Below are positions 16,072 to 22,605 of a stretch of 33,488 nucleotides of DNA, piece after piece. The notes beneath the pieces are model-generated. The model saw nothing but the letters and a program-made list of their open reading frames with translations, was not told the DNA's origin and searched no databases. A program made the translations under genes and the position numbers. Origin of the DNA: a virus; the IMG/VR virus record IMGVR_UViG_3300041409_001206, positions 1 to 33,488 of that record, one strand, 5' to 3'. The first letter of the stretch is position 1, and each line of letters starts with the position of its first letter.

Positions 16072-17118
16072 TTAGGCCGGAGTCGCGTATTGAGTCGTCA
16101 CGCTGACAATCTTGTTGTCCGCTTCGTTGTAAAACGCGTCGGGCGAGATTTCCAGCGTCGTAAAGCCGTTTTTACTGCCGAGGTCAACGGATTTGTAGAA
16201 GGCGAGATGCATCACGATTTCGAACATATTTTTATATGCGCCGGTGATGGTCTTGCCGTACATACCCATTTTGAGATTGAGTTCGGTCTGCGCCCGCAGA
16301 AGCGCCAGCTCCGGCGCGGAATCTTCGAGCCAGATGACATATTTGCTGCCGTATTTGCGTTTCCCGAAAAGATGGTACGAGCGAATCTGGCCGCTGTCAG
16401 GATCGTTCGCGGTGAAAAAGCGTTTGCATCCGGGGTCGTAGCCGACTTTCTGGTCGGCGGCGTTATCGACGTCGAACATAAACGACTGCAAGCCGCAGGC
16501 GTAAGTTTTGGCCACCGTGTTGGGCGTCGCTGCCAATGCGCGGGCGATTTCGCTCATCGTATTTTTGAGATAATACTTTCCGGTTTCCTTGACTATGTCG
16601 ACATCTTCGCCGAGTAGCTGCTGGCCCGAGCCTCGGAAATTTCCGGCGACGTTCAGCTTGCCGGATTCTTCGCCCTTGAAAGTCGCTTTTTCGAGCATAC
16701 AGGACGGATACAGCGCGTCGTGCCGGTCGCCGCATTGTTCGCCCATCCAGTAAACCGGAAGCTGGCGAGAAGCGGCGTCCTGCGGAGTAAATACGTTTTT
16801 CGTAACTCCCGCAGTCGGCGAAGTCGTAACCTTTTGACCGAACGCGGCCAGAAGTAACCGTGTCAGCATCAACATCGTCGGGTCAATCGAGAACGGGATT
16901 TCGGCGTCGTGACTTTCAATCCACTGCTCGGTCCCCCAATCCGTTCCGGTCGATTGTCCTTCGTTGTTGGCCGTGTTGACGGTGTATTTCGCCGATTGCT
17001 GGTCGGTCGTAACAAATTTAATGAGCTCGGCCGGCGGCGAGCCGTCGTCCGTGTAGTTGGACATCGGCGTATCGCCGATGCCGTAAATCCAATTCGATTG
17101 ATTAAGTGGCGGTGCCAT
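16072..17118 (-). CDS. Major tail (tube) protein
   Basis: The 348-residue protein starts MAPPLNQSNWIYGIGDTPMS behind TAAGGAGA. It is preceded by small tail-completion genes and followed by the chaperone pair and tape measure, the standard place for the tail tube subunit. The composition is beta-rich with few charged helices, e.g. AEIPFSIDPTMLMLTRLLLAAFG, ESGKLNVAGNFRGSGQQLLGE and FTTLEISPDAFYNEADN. It is longer than lambda gpV (246 residues), so an added surface domain is possible. I assign the function by order and general character; no single signature motif proves it. The 91-nt gap to the chaperone gene holds only weak hairpins. Confidence 0.75.
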   Translation of the reverse strand: MAPPLNQSNWIYGIGDTPMSNYTDDGSPPAELIKFVTTDQQSAKYTVNTANNEGQSTGTDWGTEQWIESHDAEIPFSIDPTMLMLTRLLLAAFGQKVTTSPTAGVTKNVFTPQDAASRQLPVYWMGEQCGDRHDALYPSCMLEKATFKGEESGKLNVAGNFRGSGQQLLGEDVDIVKETGKYYLKNTMSEIARALAATPNTVAKTYACGLQSFMFDVDNAADQKVGYDPGCKRFFTANDPDSGQIRSYHLFGKRKYGSKYVIWLEDSAPELALLRAQTELNLKMGMYGKTITGAYKNMFEIVMHLAFYKSVDLGSKNGFTTLEISPDAFYNEADNKIVSVTTQYATPA

Positions 17119-17165
17119 AATTTATCTCCTTAACGAAAAATTTTCCTAAACCACGAACGGATTTT

Positions 17166-17582
17166 TTAACCCTGTTCCTTTTCTTCTGTTTCCTCTCCCG
17201 ATTTTTCGTCAGAGGGTGTTTCCGCAGCATCAGCGCCGTCCGCGGCTTTTGCCGGCAGCTTGGCAGCTTGCAGAATCGCTTCGGCAACGGCTTTTTTATC
17301 GGCGAGTTTTTCCGGCTCGCTGATATTAAATTCCTTCGCCTTGGCATTGAGAACGTCGCGTTTGAGCTTCATCAAGCTGGCTAAAGTCATAGCCTCCGGC
17401 TCGGTTTCTTCAAACTCGACAAAATAATCGTATGAGCGCAAAAGCACGTCGGCCCATTTCTTTTCGATATGGAAAGGCGCGTCTGACGGCTTGAACGTTC
17501 GTGAAAAATCCATCCCGATTTCGATTGTAAAATCGACTTTCGGCGCGTTTGCTGATAAAGCTAAAGTTTTTGTTTTAGACAT
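17166..17582 (-). CDS. Small tail-region protein with HeH/SAP-like motif
   Basis: Unrecognised 138-residue protein. The first 60 residues are beta-rich with a hydrophobic patch (ADVLLRSYDYFVEFEE). Residues about 67-108 (MKLKRDVLNAKAKEF ... KLADKKAVAEAILQAAK) look like a helix-extended-loop-helix (HeH/LEM/SAP-like) motif, which often binds DNA or proteins and recurs in phage head-tail genes. The tail is Ala/Glu-rich and likely disordered. The ATG at 17582 follows TAGGGAGAAAAT, directly behind the stop of the preceding gene, so the two are coupled. The motif is also seen in the protein at 19275-19676. Confidence 0.6.
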   Translation of the reverse strand: MSKTKTLALSANAPKVDFTIEIGMDFSRTFKPSDAPFHIEKKWADVLLRSYDYFVEFEETEPEAMTLASLMKLKRDVLNAKAKEFNISEPEKLADKKAVAEAILQAAKLPAKAADGADAAETPSDEKSGEETEEKEQG

Positions 17583-17591
17583 ATTTTCTCC

Positions 17592-18086
17592 CTAACAACG
17601 ATGAATATTGACGACTAACTGGCCGCCGCCGAAATGCAGAAAACCGCCTGCATCGATTAAACCGATTGGGCGAAACTCGACGTATTCGGTCGTCACCTCG
17701 TCCTCTTCATCTTCAAATTCCCAGACGGGACTTTCCGTATCCAAATCAGCCAGCCGCCGGGCGATTCTCTCAATCGTCAGCTGCCAATCGTCCTCACTAT
17801 TTTCGGCTTCAGTTCCGGCAACGTAGCCTTTGAAGCCGAGAATTTCAAAAATATACTGCTCGAACGGGACGCTCTTGCTCCGCGGCTTGTAACCAGTCCG
17901 GCGTGCGATAAAAGCCAGCGTAACCGGCGTCATTTCGCCGTTGATTTCAACTTCGTGCGTGAAATGTCCCGCCCATTTCGAGCGGTCGCCGGTAAAAGGA
18001 TTGCGGCGGATTTTCCTGGCGGTCGGGCAAATCGCCCAGATTTCCGCGAGAATTTTTTCCCTTACCTTTTTTTCCGTTAACGCCAT
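17592..18086 (-). CDS. Probable tail completion / tail terminator protein
   Basis: A 164-residue protein (MALTEKKVREKILAEIWAICPTA ...) between the gp10-like gene and the tail tube gene. It has a helical N-terminus, a basic middle (RRNPFTGDRSKW, RRTGYKPRSKS), an ERIARRLADLDTESPVWEFED segment and a beta-rich end. Genes in this position commonly encode the tail terminator that caps the tube and joins it to the head. I infer that role from gene order only. It overlaps the upstream gene by 10 nt and ends in TAG just before the next ribosome binding site. Confidence 0.55.
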   Translation of the reverse strand: MALTEKKVREKILAEIWAICPTARKIRRNPFTGDRSKWAGHFTHEVEINGEMTPVTLAFIARRTGYKPRSKSVPFEQYIFEILGFKGYVAGTEAENSEDDWQLTIERIARRLADLDTESPVWEFEDEEDEVTTEYVEFRPIGLIDAGGFLHFGGGQLVVNIHRC

Positions 18087-18478
18087 TCTTCTTCCATCCG
18101 GCCTTCGACTTTTTCAGCGATTTCCGGTATTGCCAGCTCAACAGCGGGCTCGGTAAACGGCCGGTCGCGTTTTTCCTGCAAAATATTGCCGTAATCGATA
18201 TCGGAATTGATTTGCGCTTCGTCCATCGAAAGCGCGATGACATCGAAGGAGCCGACTAAATCTTTCGAGTTAATTCCCGGCGCTTCGCCTTCCTCTGAGG
18301 CCGGTCGAACGGTGTTGTCGCGGTGCTTATACGGATTGCCGTGTTTCGGCTCGTTCATCAAACCGACGATTTTCTCGTGAATAATTTCCGCGCCTTCATA
18401 CGCGACGCCCGCGAGCATCACGTCGACATCGACGACGGCGAAAGGATTAAACTGAACCTCGGCTGAAAAAAAACTCAT
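18077..18478 (-). CDS. HK97 gp10-like tail completion protein
   Basis: The frame is open to 18721, but the start is the ATG at 18478. It comes after CCGGAGTAATAC, 4 nt past the upstream stop, and restores a normal N-terminus (MSFFSAEVQF). The 133-residue product has the layout of HK97 gp10-like proteins: an N-terminal helix (AYEGAEIIHEKIVGLM), a loop with the construct's variable residues, a strand GSFDVIALSMDEAQ, YGNILQEKRDRPFTEPAVE near the position of the family's RPF.PA motif, and a C-terminal helix. Such proteins complete the head-tail junction. Similarity is by pattern, so confidence is moderate. Confidence 0.65.
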   Translation of the reverse strand: MSFFSAEVQFNPFAVVDVDVMLAGVAYEGAEIIHEKIVGLMNEPKHGNPYKHRDNTVRPASEEGEAPGINSKDLVGSFDVIALSMDEAQINSDIDYGNILQEKRDRPFTEPAVELAIPEIAEKVEGRMEEEWR

Positions 18479-18482
18479 CGTA

Positions 18483-18854
18483 TTACTCCGGCGAGAAGCT
18501 CTGGCCTGTGCGTTTGTAGGAAAGTTTCCACCACGGCTCTTCGCCTTCGGGCGGAACTTTGCCGTCGCCGCCTTCGCCGTCATCATCCTGCAGCTCGTAA
18601 ACTCGGCCGCTGACGCTGAAATAGCCGGACAGTTCGAGCTTTTTGGCGAAATCCGTATCCGGCGCGGCAACCAGAAGTTTTTTCTGTTTGGTGTCGAGAT
18701 ACCAGCCGCCGCTGATTTCAAGCTTTACGCTGAAAACTTCTTCGTCGCCGTCGCCGGCGAGCAGATAGCAAACCGGGCTTTCCGGATAGAAAATCTCGCG
18801 CAGGGCGTCGAATTCCAGCTTTTTCGCAGCGATAATTTCACCAAGAATCGACAT
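18483..18854 (-). CDS. Putative head-tail connector/stopper
   Basis: Unrecognised 123-residue acidic protein (MSILGEIIAAKKLEFDALRE ...). A helical N-terminus is followed by two predicted beta-hairpin stretches (FSVKLEISGGWYLDTKQKKLLVAA and LELSGYFSVSGRVYELQDDDG) and a Gly/Glu-rich end closing with WWKLSYKRTGQ. Size, beta content and position between the connector and gp10-like genes suit a head-closure protein. That function is inferred from gene order. The stop at 18483 is 4 nt before the next start. Confidence 0.5.
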   Translation of the reverse strand: MSILGEIIAAKKLEFDALREIFYPESPVCYLLAGDGDEEVFSVKLEISGGWYLDTKQKKLLVAAPDTDFAKKLELSGYFSVSGRVYELQDDDGEGGDGKVPPEGEEPWWKLSYKRTGQSFSPE

Positions 18855-18868
18855 ATTTACCCTGATTT

Positions 18869-19210
18869 TTACCAGCTATAGCCGATTGGAACGCTGCACG
18901 TTTCGCTGCTGCCGGTTTGATTTTCGTCGCCGTATTGTTCGGTCAGCTCGGACAACCCGAGACGAACGCGAACGCGATTGCGAATTTCCATTCGCGTTCT
19001 TCCGGGGTCGATATCGACGCCGCTTCGACCGCCTTTCAGCCGCGTAAATTGATTTTTTACGCTGCTCCAAGCAGTAATATCGGCAAGCATCGCCGCCCAC
19101 TGTTCATCATTCAAAGAACTGATGCGCTCCTGCGCGTCGGCAAAAGAAGAGAGTTTGGCGATTTCCCGCACAGTCTCGGTTTGTTCATTTGTCGGCGTCG
19201 GTGTCGGCAT
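18869..19210 (-). CDS. Putative head-tail connector (gp6-like)
   Basis: A 113-residue, mostly helical protein. It begins with a Thr/Pro-rich tail, then TVREIAKLSSFADAQERISSLNDEQWAAMLADITAWSS, then a basic segment (RSGVDIDPGRTRMEIRNRVRVRLGL). Small helical proteins in this place, after the capsid gene and before the stopper, are usually head-tail adaptors of the gp6/gp15 type. There is no diagnostic motif, so the assignment rests on order and size. The 64-nt gap before it (19211-19274) holds nothing I can name. Confidence 0.5.
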   Translation of the reverse strand: MPTPTPTNEQTETVREIAKLSSFADAQERISSLNDEQWAAMLADITAWSSVKNQFTRLKGGRSGVDIDPGRTRMEIRNRVRVRLGLSELTEQYGDENQTGSSETCSVPIGYSW

Positions 19211-19274
19211 CTAAAATTAAAAAGTTCCGCGGAAAGCGCGAATCGCCTGCACGACCCGCGCCCGCGTAAAAAAA

Positions 19275-19676
19275 CTACTGCTTATTTCCTTCGGCGCTCA
19301 TAATCGCCTGAATGATGGTGGCTTTCGTATCGGCCTGGGCAACCTCGATGCTGAAACCTTTTGTATTCAATTCGTCGACGATGCCGAGCAGATTGGGTTT
19401 GTTTTCTTTCTCCAGGTCGCTTTGCTTGTAGCCGGTCGCCGATTCCGACGGCGGCTCGCTGGTCTGGCTGCCGGTCGAAGCGTCGCCGATTTCAAGAGCC
19501 GCGCTGAGCTTGGCCGACGTCCAATTGCCCGAAAGTATTTCGCGCGTGATGAAGCCGTCCAGCTCTTCCTGCGTGAAATTCGCGGAAATTTCATCGACGT
19601 CGATGTAGGTTTTCTGTTTGCCGTCTTCGCCGACGACGCTCAGGCCTCTAATTACTTCTCGATTATCTTTTGGCAT
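19275..19676 (-). CDS. Head-region protein with C-terminal HeH/LEM-like motif
   Basis: A 133-residue protein directly after the major capsid gene, with AAGGAGAATTTTT before its ATG. The N-terminal part (VIRGLSVVGEDGKQKTYIDVDE, ELDGFITREILSGNW) has no family I recognise. A Ser/Thr-rich linker (about 65-88) leads to NLLGIVDELNTKGFSIEV ... TKATIIQAIMSA (about 94-128), which looks like the short helix-extended-loop-helix found at the C-terminus of small phage head proteins. These are sometimes annotated as head-tail joining or Rho-N-like. It ends in TAG. Confidence 0.55.
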   Translation of the reverse strand: MPKDNREVIRGLSVVGEDGKQKTYIDVDEISANFTQEELDGFITREILSGNWTSAKLSAALEIGDASTGSQTSEPPSESATGYKQSDLEKENKPNLLGIVDELNTKGFSIEVAQADTKATIIQAIMSAEGNKQ

Positions 19677-19689
19677 AAAAATTCTCCTT

Positions 19690-19740
19690 AAAAAATCAGC
19701 TTCAGGGCGGAGGATTTTTACCCGCCGCCCGCCGGCTGAA
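19690..19740 (-). terminator. Hairpin/attenuator after the major capsid gene
   Basis: On the minus strand, TTCA and GGGCGG.GG pair with CC.CCGCCC and TGAA around an AAAAAT-containing loop (arms about 19722-19740 and 19701-19713). Six T residues follow 5 nt beyond the stem. It begins 2 nt past the capsid stop. A partial terminator here would lower transcription of connector and tail genes relative to capsid. Confidence 0.45.
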
Positions 19741-19741
19741 A

Positions 19742-20791
19742 TTAGCTCATGATACCCGTATCGGTCGTGTAGATTTTCTCGTCGGTCGGAATCGGCAGAG
19801 CGTCGAGCTGCGCTTGCAGCTTCAAAGCTTTGTCGTCGTTTTCGGCGAAGTGAAAAACGGATACGCCGCGGACGTCGATTTTCGCGTCGGGAACTAGCGT
19901 GGAAAGGTCCTGCGCGCGCGAGACCGGAGCGAACGGTGTTTTGCCGACCATGCCGCCGACCGGAACAACCGCGATATAGCTTTCGTCGAAATATCGTTTT
20001 TTCTCCGTGCGTGTACCGCCGTCAACGAAAAAGTCGCCCGTTTCGTTGTTTTCGATAAAAACGATATTCAAACCGGTTCGATTACGAATTTCCTTGTAAA
20101 ACTCTTCGTAACCCATACGCTGGCCGTTTGCCAGCGCCGGCGCGTCGTCGAAAATCGCCTGGATGACGGTTGCCGAGCTCATTACGCCGAGAATTCCGCC
20201 TTTGACATATGTTTTCGCGACTTTGAGCCACGCGATGAATTTGCCGAACGCGCCGGAAGTCCAGGGCGAAACGGCGACGGTCTGGCGCGCAACATCGATG
20301 CCGAAAGAAGTCCGGTAAAACTTTTTCGACTGCGCGTCATACTGGTCGATGTAGCCTTTAAGCCACGCGTCCATCGCGTCTTTTTCGAGCGTTCTCCAAG
20401 CCGCCATCGCGAGCGTGTCGCCGCGTTCCGGGATTGTTACCTTGAGCTGCTCGACCATCAACTGCTGGTTGTTCAGAAATCTCTCTCTGAGCGCCACCAG
20501 CTCCTGTTCGTGAATCAGGTCTTCGGTTTCAATCGGGATGATGTTAATTTTCCGCGTGTCCGGCGTGATAATCGGAATGCGCCGGCCGTGAGCGTCCCAT
20601 TCGCGGCGCGCGCCGACCGGGCGGAAATCCTTCGTAATCAAATCGGTCACGTCGTGCGTTTGAACGTCGACGCGCGGGAAAAGCGTCGACCATTTGAGCG
20701 TGCCGTTGTCCGTCGGGTCGAGCATTTGCACTCTGACCGTGAGAGCAGCAGCAGTTAATTTTTTGACTTTTTCAATCCAAGATAACTTCAT
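19742..20791 (-). CDS. Major capsid protein (lambda gpE-like, HK97 fold)
   Basis: The 349-residue product matches the size and layout of the phage capsid E family: an N-terminal arm with PRVDVQTHDVTDLITKDFRPVGARREW, a basic P-loop-like region RRIPIITPDTRKINIIPIET, a long spine helix (LVALRERFLNNQQLMVEQLKV), DTLAMAAWRTLEKDAMDAWLKGYID, a central domain with AYVKGG-type strands and ATVIQAIFDD, then YEEFYKEIRNRTGLNIVFIE, and a C-terminal strand DIRGVSV-like segment (residues about 310-320). It follows the decoration-like gene by 14 nt with TAAGGAGAAC ahead of the ATG. The function is well supported by family features and by the portal-scaffold-decoration-capsid order. Confidence 0.85.
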   Translation of the reverse strand: MKLSWIEKVKKLTAAALTVRVQMLDPTDNGTLKWSTLFPRVDVQTHDVTDLITKDFRPVGARREWDAHGRRIPIITPDTRKINIIPIETEDLIHEQELVALRERFLNNQQLMVEQLKVTIPERGDTLAMAAWRTLEKDAMDAWLKGYIDQYDAQSKKFYRTSFGIDVARQTVAVSPWTSGAFGKFIAWLKVAKTYVKGGILGVMSSATVIQAIFDDAPALANGQRMGYEEFYKEIRNRTGLNIVFIENNETGDFFVDGGTRTEKKRYFDESYIAVVPVGGMVGKTPFAPVSRAQDLSTLVPDAKIDVRGVSVFHFAENDDKALKLQAQLDALPIPTDEKIYTTDTGIMS

Positions 20792-20805
20792 TGCTTTTGT
20801 TCTCC

Positions 20806-21552
20806 TTATAATGCGGTCAGACGCAAGCCGCTGTTTTTAATCGCGGCCAGCTCAACAGCTGTCAACGACCGGCCGAGGTTGTCCTCGACGATCGAACGAT
20901 TCACCGTCGCAATCGTCGCGCACGCCACCAGCGGGTCATTCGTGATGCTGCTCAGTGAAGTGTTCGAGGCGGCGATTTTCGTCGGTGAAATAACCATAAC
21001 TGCGTCATCGGGCGCAACTCCCGCAGTCGAATTGGTTGAATTAGACGCGGCCGTAATTCCGGTAACCGGCGACTGCTGCGCGTGCGCTAAATTCAACGAA
21101 ATGTCATTCGGGCCGATTGTCTTGGCCGTTAAGCTGTAATTCGCGCCCGCGCCGCCGACCGTGTAATAATCGGTAACTCTGGAATCAGCGCCAAGGGCTG
21201 TGCGGATTTTTCCGCCGATAGCCGCGGCATTGTCCGTATCGGCGACGGCGACGAGAATTTCAATCGGTTCTTCATACAACTCGGAAGTAATCGTAACTTT
21301 TACGTTTCCGGCTCCGTTCGCTGTACCGACAACCGTTTGCGTTTCAACCTGCGCTGTTCCGTTCGGAGAACCGAAAGCGCCGCCATGCGATGGCAGCACG
21401 ACACCCGGCTTCAAAATTCCGTCCTCATCAACCTGCGATGTCGAGAGCAGCGAAACATCCACTTTTACGTGAATAACGTTGCCCCCGAGGTTGCTGAGAA
21501 ACGGGGAGGCGTAAGCCGTTCCGCCCGTAGTTTTTTCAATCAAAAGTGGCAT
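20806..21552 (-). CDS. Capsid decoration-like head protein with inserted beta-sandwich
   Basis: A 248-residue protein between scaffold and capsid, the position of lambda gpD. The N-terminal part (SNLGGNVIHVKVDVSLLSTS, DEDGILKPGVVLPSHG) fits the decoration protein theme of setting a payload value after 'LKPG'. A module at about residues 70-150 (GAGNVKVTITSELYEEPIEI, AAAIGGKIRTALGADSRV, YSLTAKTIGPNDISLNLA) is a beta-sandwich-like domain I know from several phage structural proteins. The C-terminal part returns to a head-protein pattern (SIVEDNLGRSLTAVELAAIK). It probably trimerises on the capsid surface to stabilise it. The Thr/Ala/Gly-rich composition suits an exposed structural protein. It starts after TAGGAGAAAT. 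Confidence 0.65.
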   Translation of the reverse strand: MPLLIEKTTGGTAYASPFLSNLGGNVIHVKVDVSLLSTSQVDEDGILKPGVVLPSHGGAFGSPNGTAQVETQTVVGTANGAGNVKVTITSELYEEPIEILVAVADTDNAAAIGGKIRTALGADSRVTDYYTVGGAGANYSLTAKTIGPNDISLNLAHAQQSPVTGITAASNSTNSTAGVAPDDAVMVISPTKIAASNTSLSSITNDPLVACATIATVNRSIVEDNLGRSLTAVELAAIKNSGLRLTAL

Positions 21553-21562
21553 AAAATTTCTC

Positions 21563-22381
21563 CTATTTCGCTGTTGCCGGCGGCGGCGCGACGGGCTGGC
21601 CGCTCAGGGCGGCGAGTACCGACGCGTTGTCCGTTGGCTTCGCGGTATTCTGGTTTTTCATTTCCTCGCGAATTTCGTCGAATTCGTTTGTGCCTTTCGC
21701 CTTTTTGCCCGATTCCTGTTTGACCCACTTCTTACCGCTGCCCTGGCTTTCGCCCGGATCGCCATCGCCATCGCCTGCGTCTTCGGCGGCGAACATATCG
21801 GCGAATTTGCTGAAAAAGTTGTCTTTTTCGAGAAATTCACCCAGCTTTTGCCGTTCCGTTTTGCCGTCTTTTTCCTGAACGACGTACCAGACTTCCGTCT
21901 CGTTTTTGTCGTCGTCCTTTTCCTTTTTGCTTTCGAATTTCAGTTTTTTGTCCTTCGCCAGCTCGACAAATTTATCGTTTAATTTGTTGGCCGCTGCGAC
22001 GGTTTCAACCGTTTTTTCGTAATCGACAGCATCGAGTTTTCCTTGCAGTTCGTCGGCTTTGGTTTTCAAAGTCGGGATTTCACCGGCGGTCAATCCGGCC
22101 GTTTTCGCCGCATTGCCTAGCTCTTCCACGTCAGGGTCGACCGCGATTTTGCCGGTCGGAAGCGTTTTTGCTTCGGCGCGGGTCGCACGGTCCTCGGCTT
22201 TGCGCAAATCTTCTTTCAACGTGCGCTGCGTGTTTTCCAGGCTGACTTTGTTCTGGATAATCGGAACATCATCATCAAGTTCGATAAGCTCCCATCTGCC
22301 GTCTCTTTCCTCGTATGCGTCAACGAGGCCGGCGGGAACGTCTTCTTTTTTCGCGTAAAAATGTTTAAGTTTTTTTGGCAT
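21563..22381 (-). CDS. Capsid scaffolding protein
   Basis: A 272-residue, highly charged protein between portal and capsid genes. The N-terminus MPKKLKHFYAKKEDVPAGLVDAYEE and the following coiled coil (about 50-160: LENTQRTLKEDLRKAEDRATRAEAK ... LKTKADELQGKLDAVDYEKTVE) are typical of phage scaffolds. So are the acidic region at about 195-215 (GDGDGDPGE) and the basic stretch (SGKKWVKQESGKKAKG) near the C-terminus that would bind the capsid. No protease motif is present. Function: it guides capsid shell assembly and is then lost. It is the first gene after the structured terminator element at 22443-22560, so its expression probably needs readthrough or a promoter within that element. Confidence 0.75.
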   Translation of the reverse strand: MPKKLKHFYAKKEDVPAGLVDAYEERDGRWELIELDDDVPIIQNKVSLENTQRTLKEDLRKAEDRATRAEAKTLPTGKIAVDPDVEELGNAAKTAGLTAGEIPTLKTKADELQGKLDAVDYEKTVETVAAANKLNDKFVELAKDKKLKFESKKEKDDDKNETEVWYVVQEKDGKTERQKLGEFLEKDNFFSKFADMFAAEDAGDGDGDPGESQGSGKKWVKQESGKKAKGTNEFDEIREEMKNQNTAKPTDNASVLAALSGQPVAPPPATAK

Positions 22382-22442
22382 ATTCTTTTGAATTGTCCGG
22401 GATAAATTGGCTTTTGCCTGTGGATTTTGCGCTTTTGCGCGG

Positions 22443-22492
22443 AAAATAAAAACGCCGTGTAAGCTCTATTTTTCAAGAGCTTACACGGCGTT
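22443..22492 (-). terminator. Strong intrinsic terminator between portal and scaffold genes
   Basis: On the minus strand AACGCCGTGTAAGCTCT pairs perfectly with AGAGCTTACACGGCGTT (17 bp, 8-nt loop; arms 22476-22492 and 22451-22467), followed by TTTATTTT. It lies inside the late operon, after portal and before scaffold, and is part of an element repeated at 27.5 kb. Confidence 0.8.
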
Positions 22493-22560
22493 ACTCGCGT
22501 TTTCTGCCCGAAATTGTTAGCGGGCAAACCAAATTTTTCAGATTCCAAAGTAAACGATAA
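22443..22560 (-). repeat. Structured regulatory element, copy 1
   Basis: About 110 nt that align with 27486-27600. In minus-strand order: TTACTTTGGA, GAAAA(A)TTT.GGTTTGCCC, a small stem TGCCCG/CGGGCA, then the long terminator hairpin. The two copies share most positions, and both hairpins pair fully as minus-strand RNA. It fills most of the 224-nt space between portal and scaffold genes. I infer an attenuator or antitermination site for head gene transcription. No known riboswitch family was recognised. Confidence 0.65.
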
Positions 22561-22605
22561 ACGGAAAAAAAGCAAGATAAAACGAAATATTTCGTAAAAT
22601 TAGCA

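Noticed and set aside
22216-22575. Minus-strand frame of 119 codons across element copy 1
   Set aside because: It crosses the terminator hairpin and overlaps the scaffold gene start; in copy 2 the matching frame is interrupted by stops.
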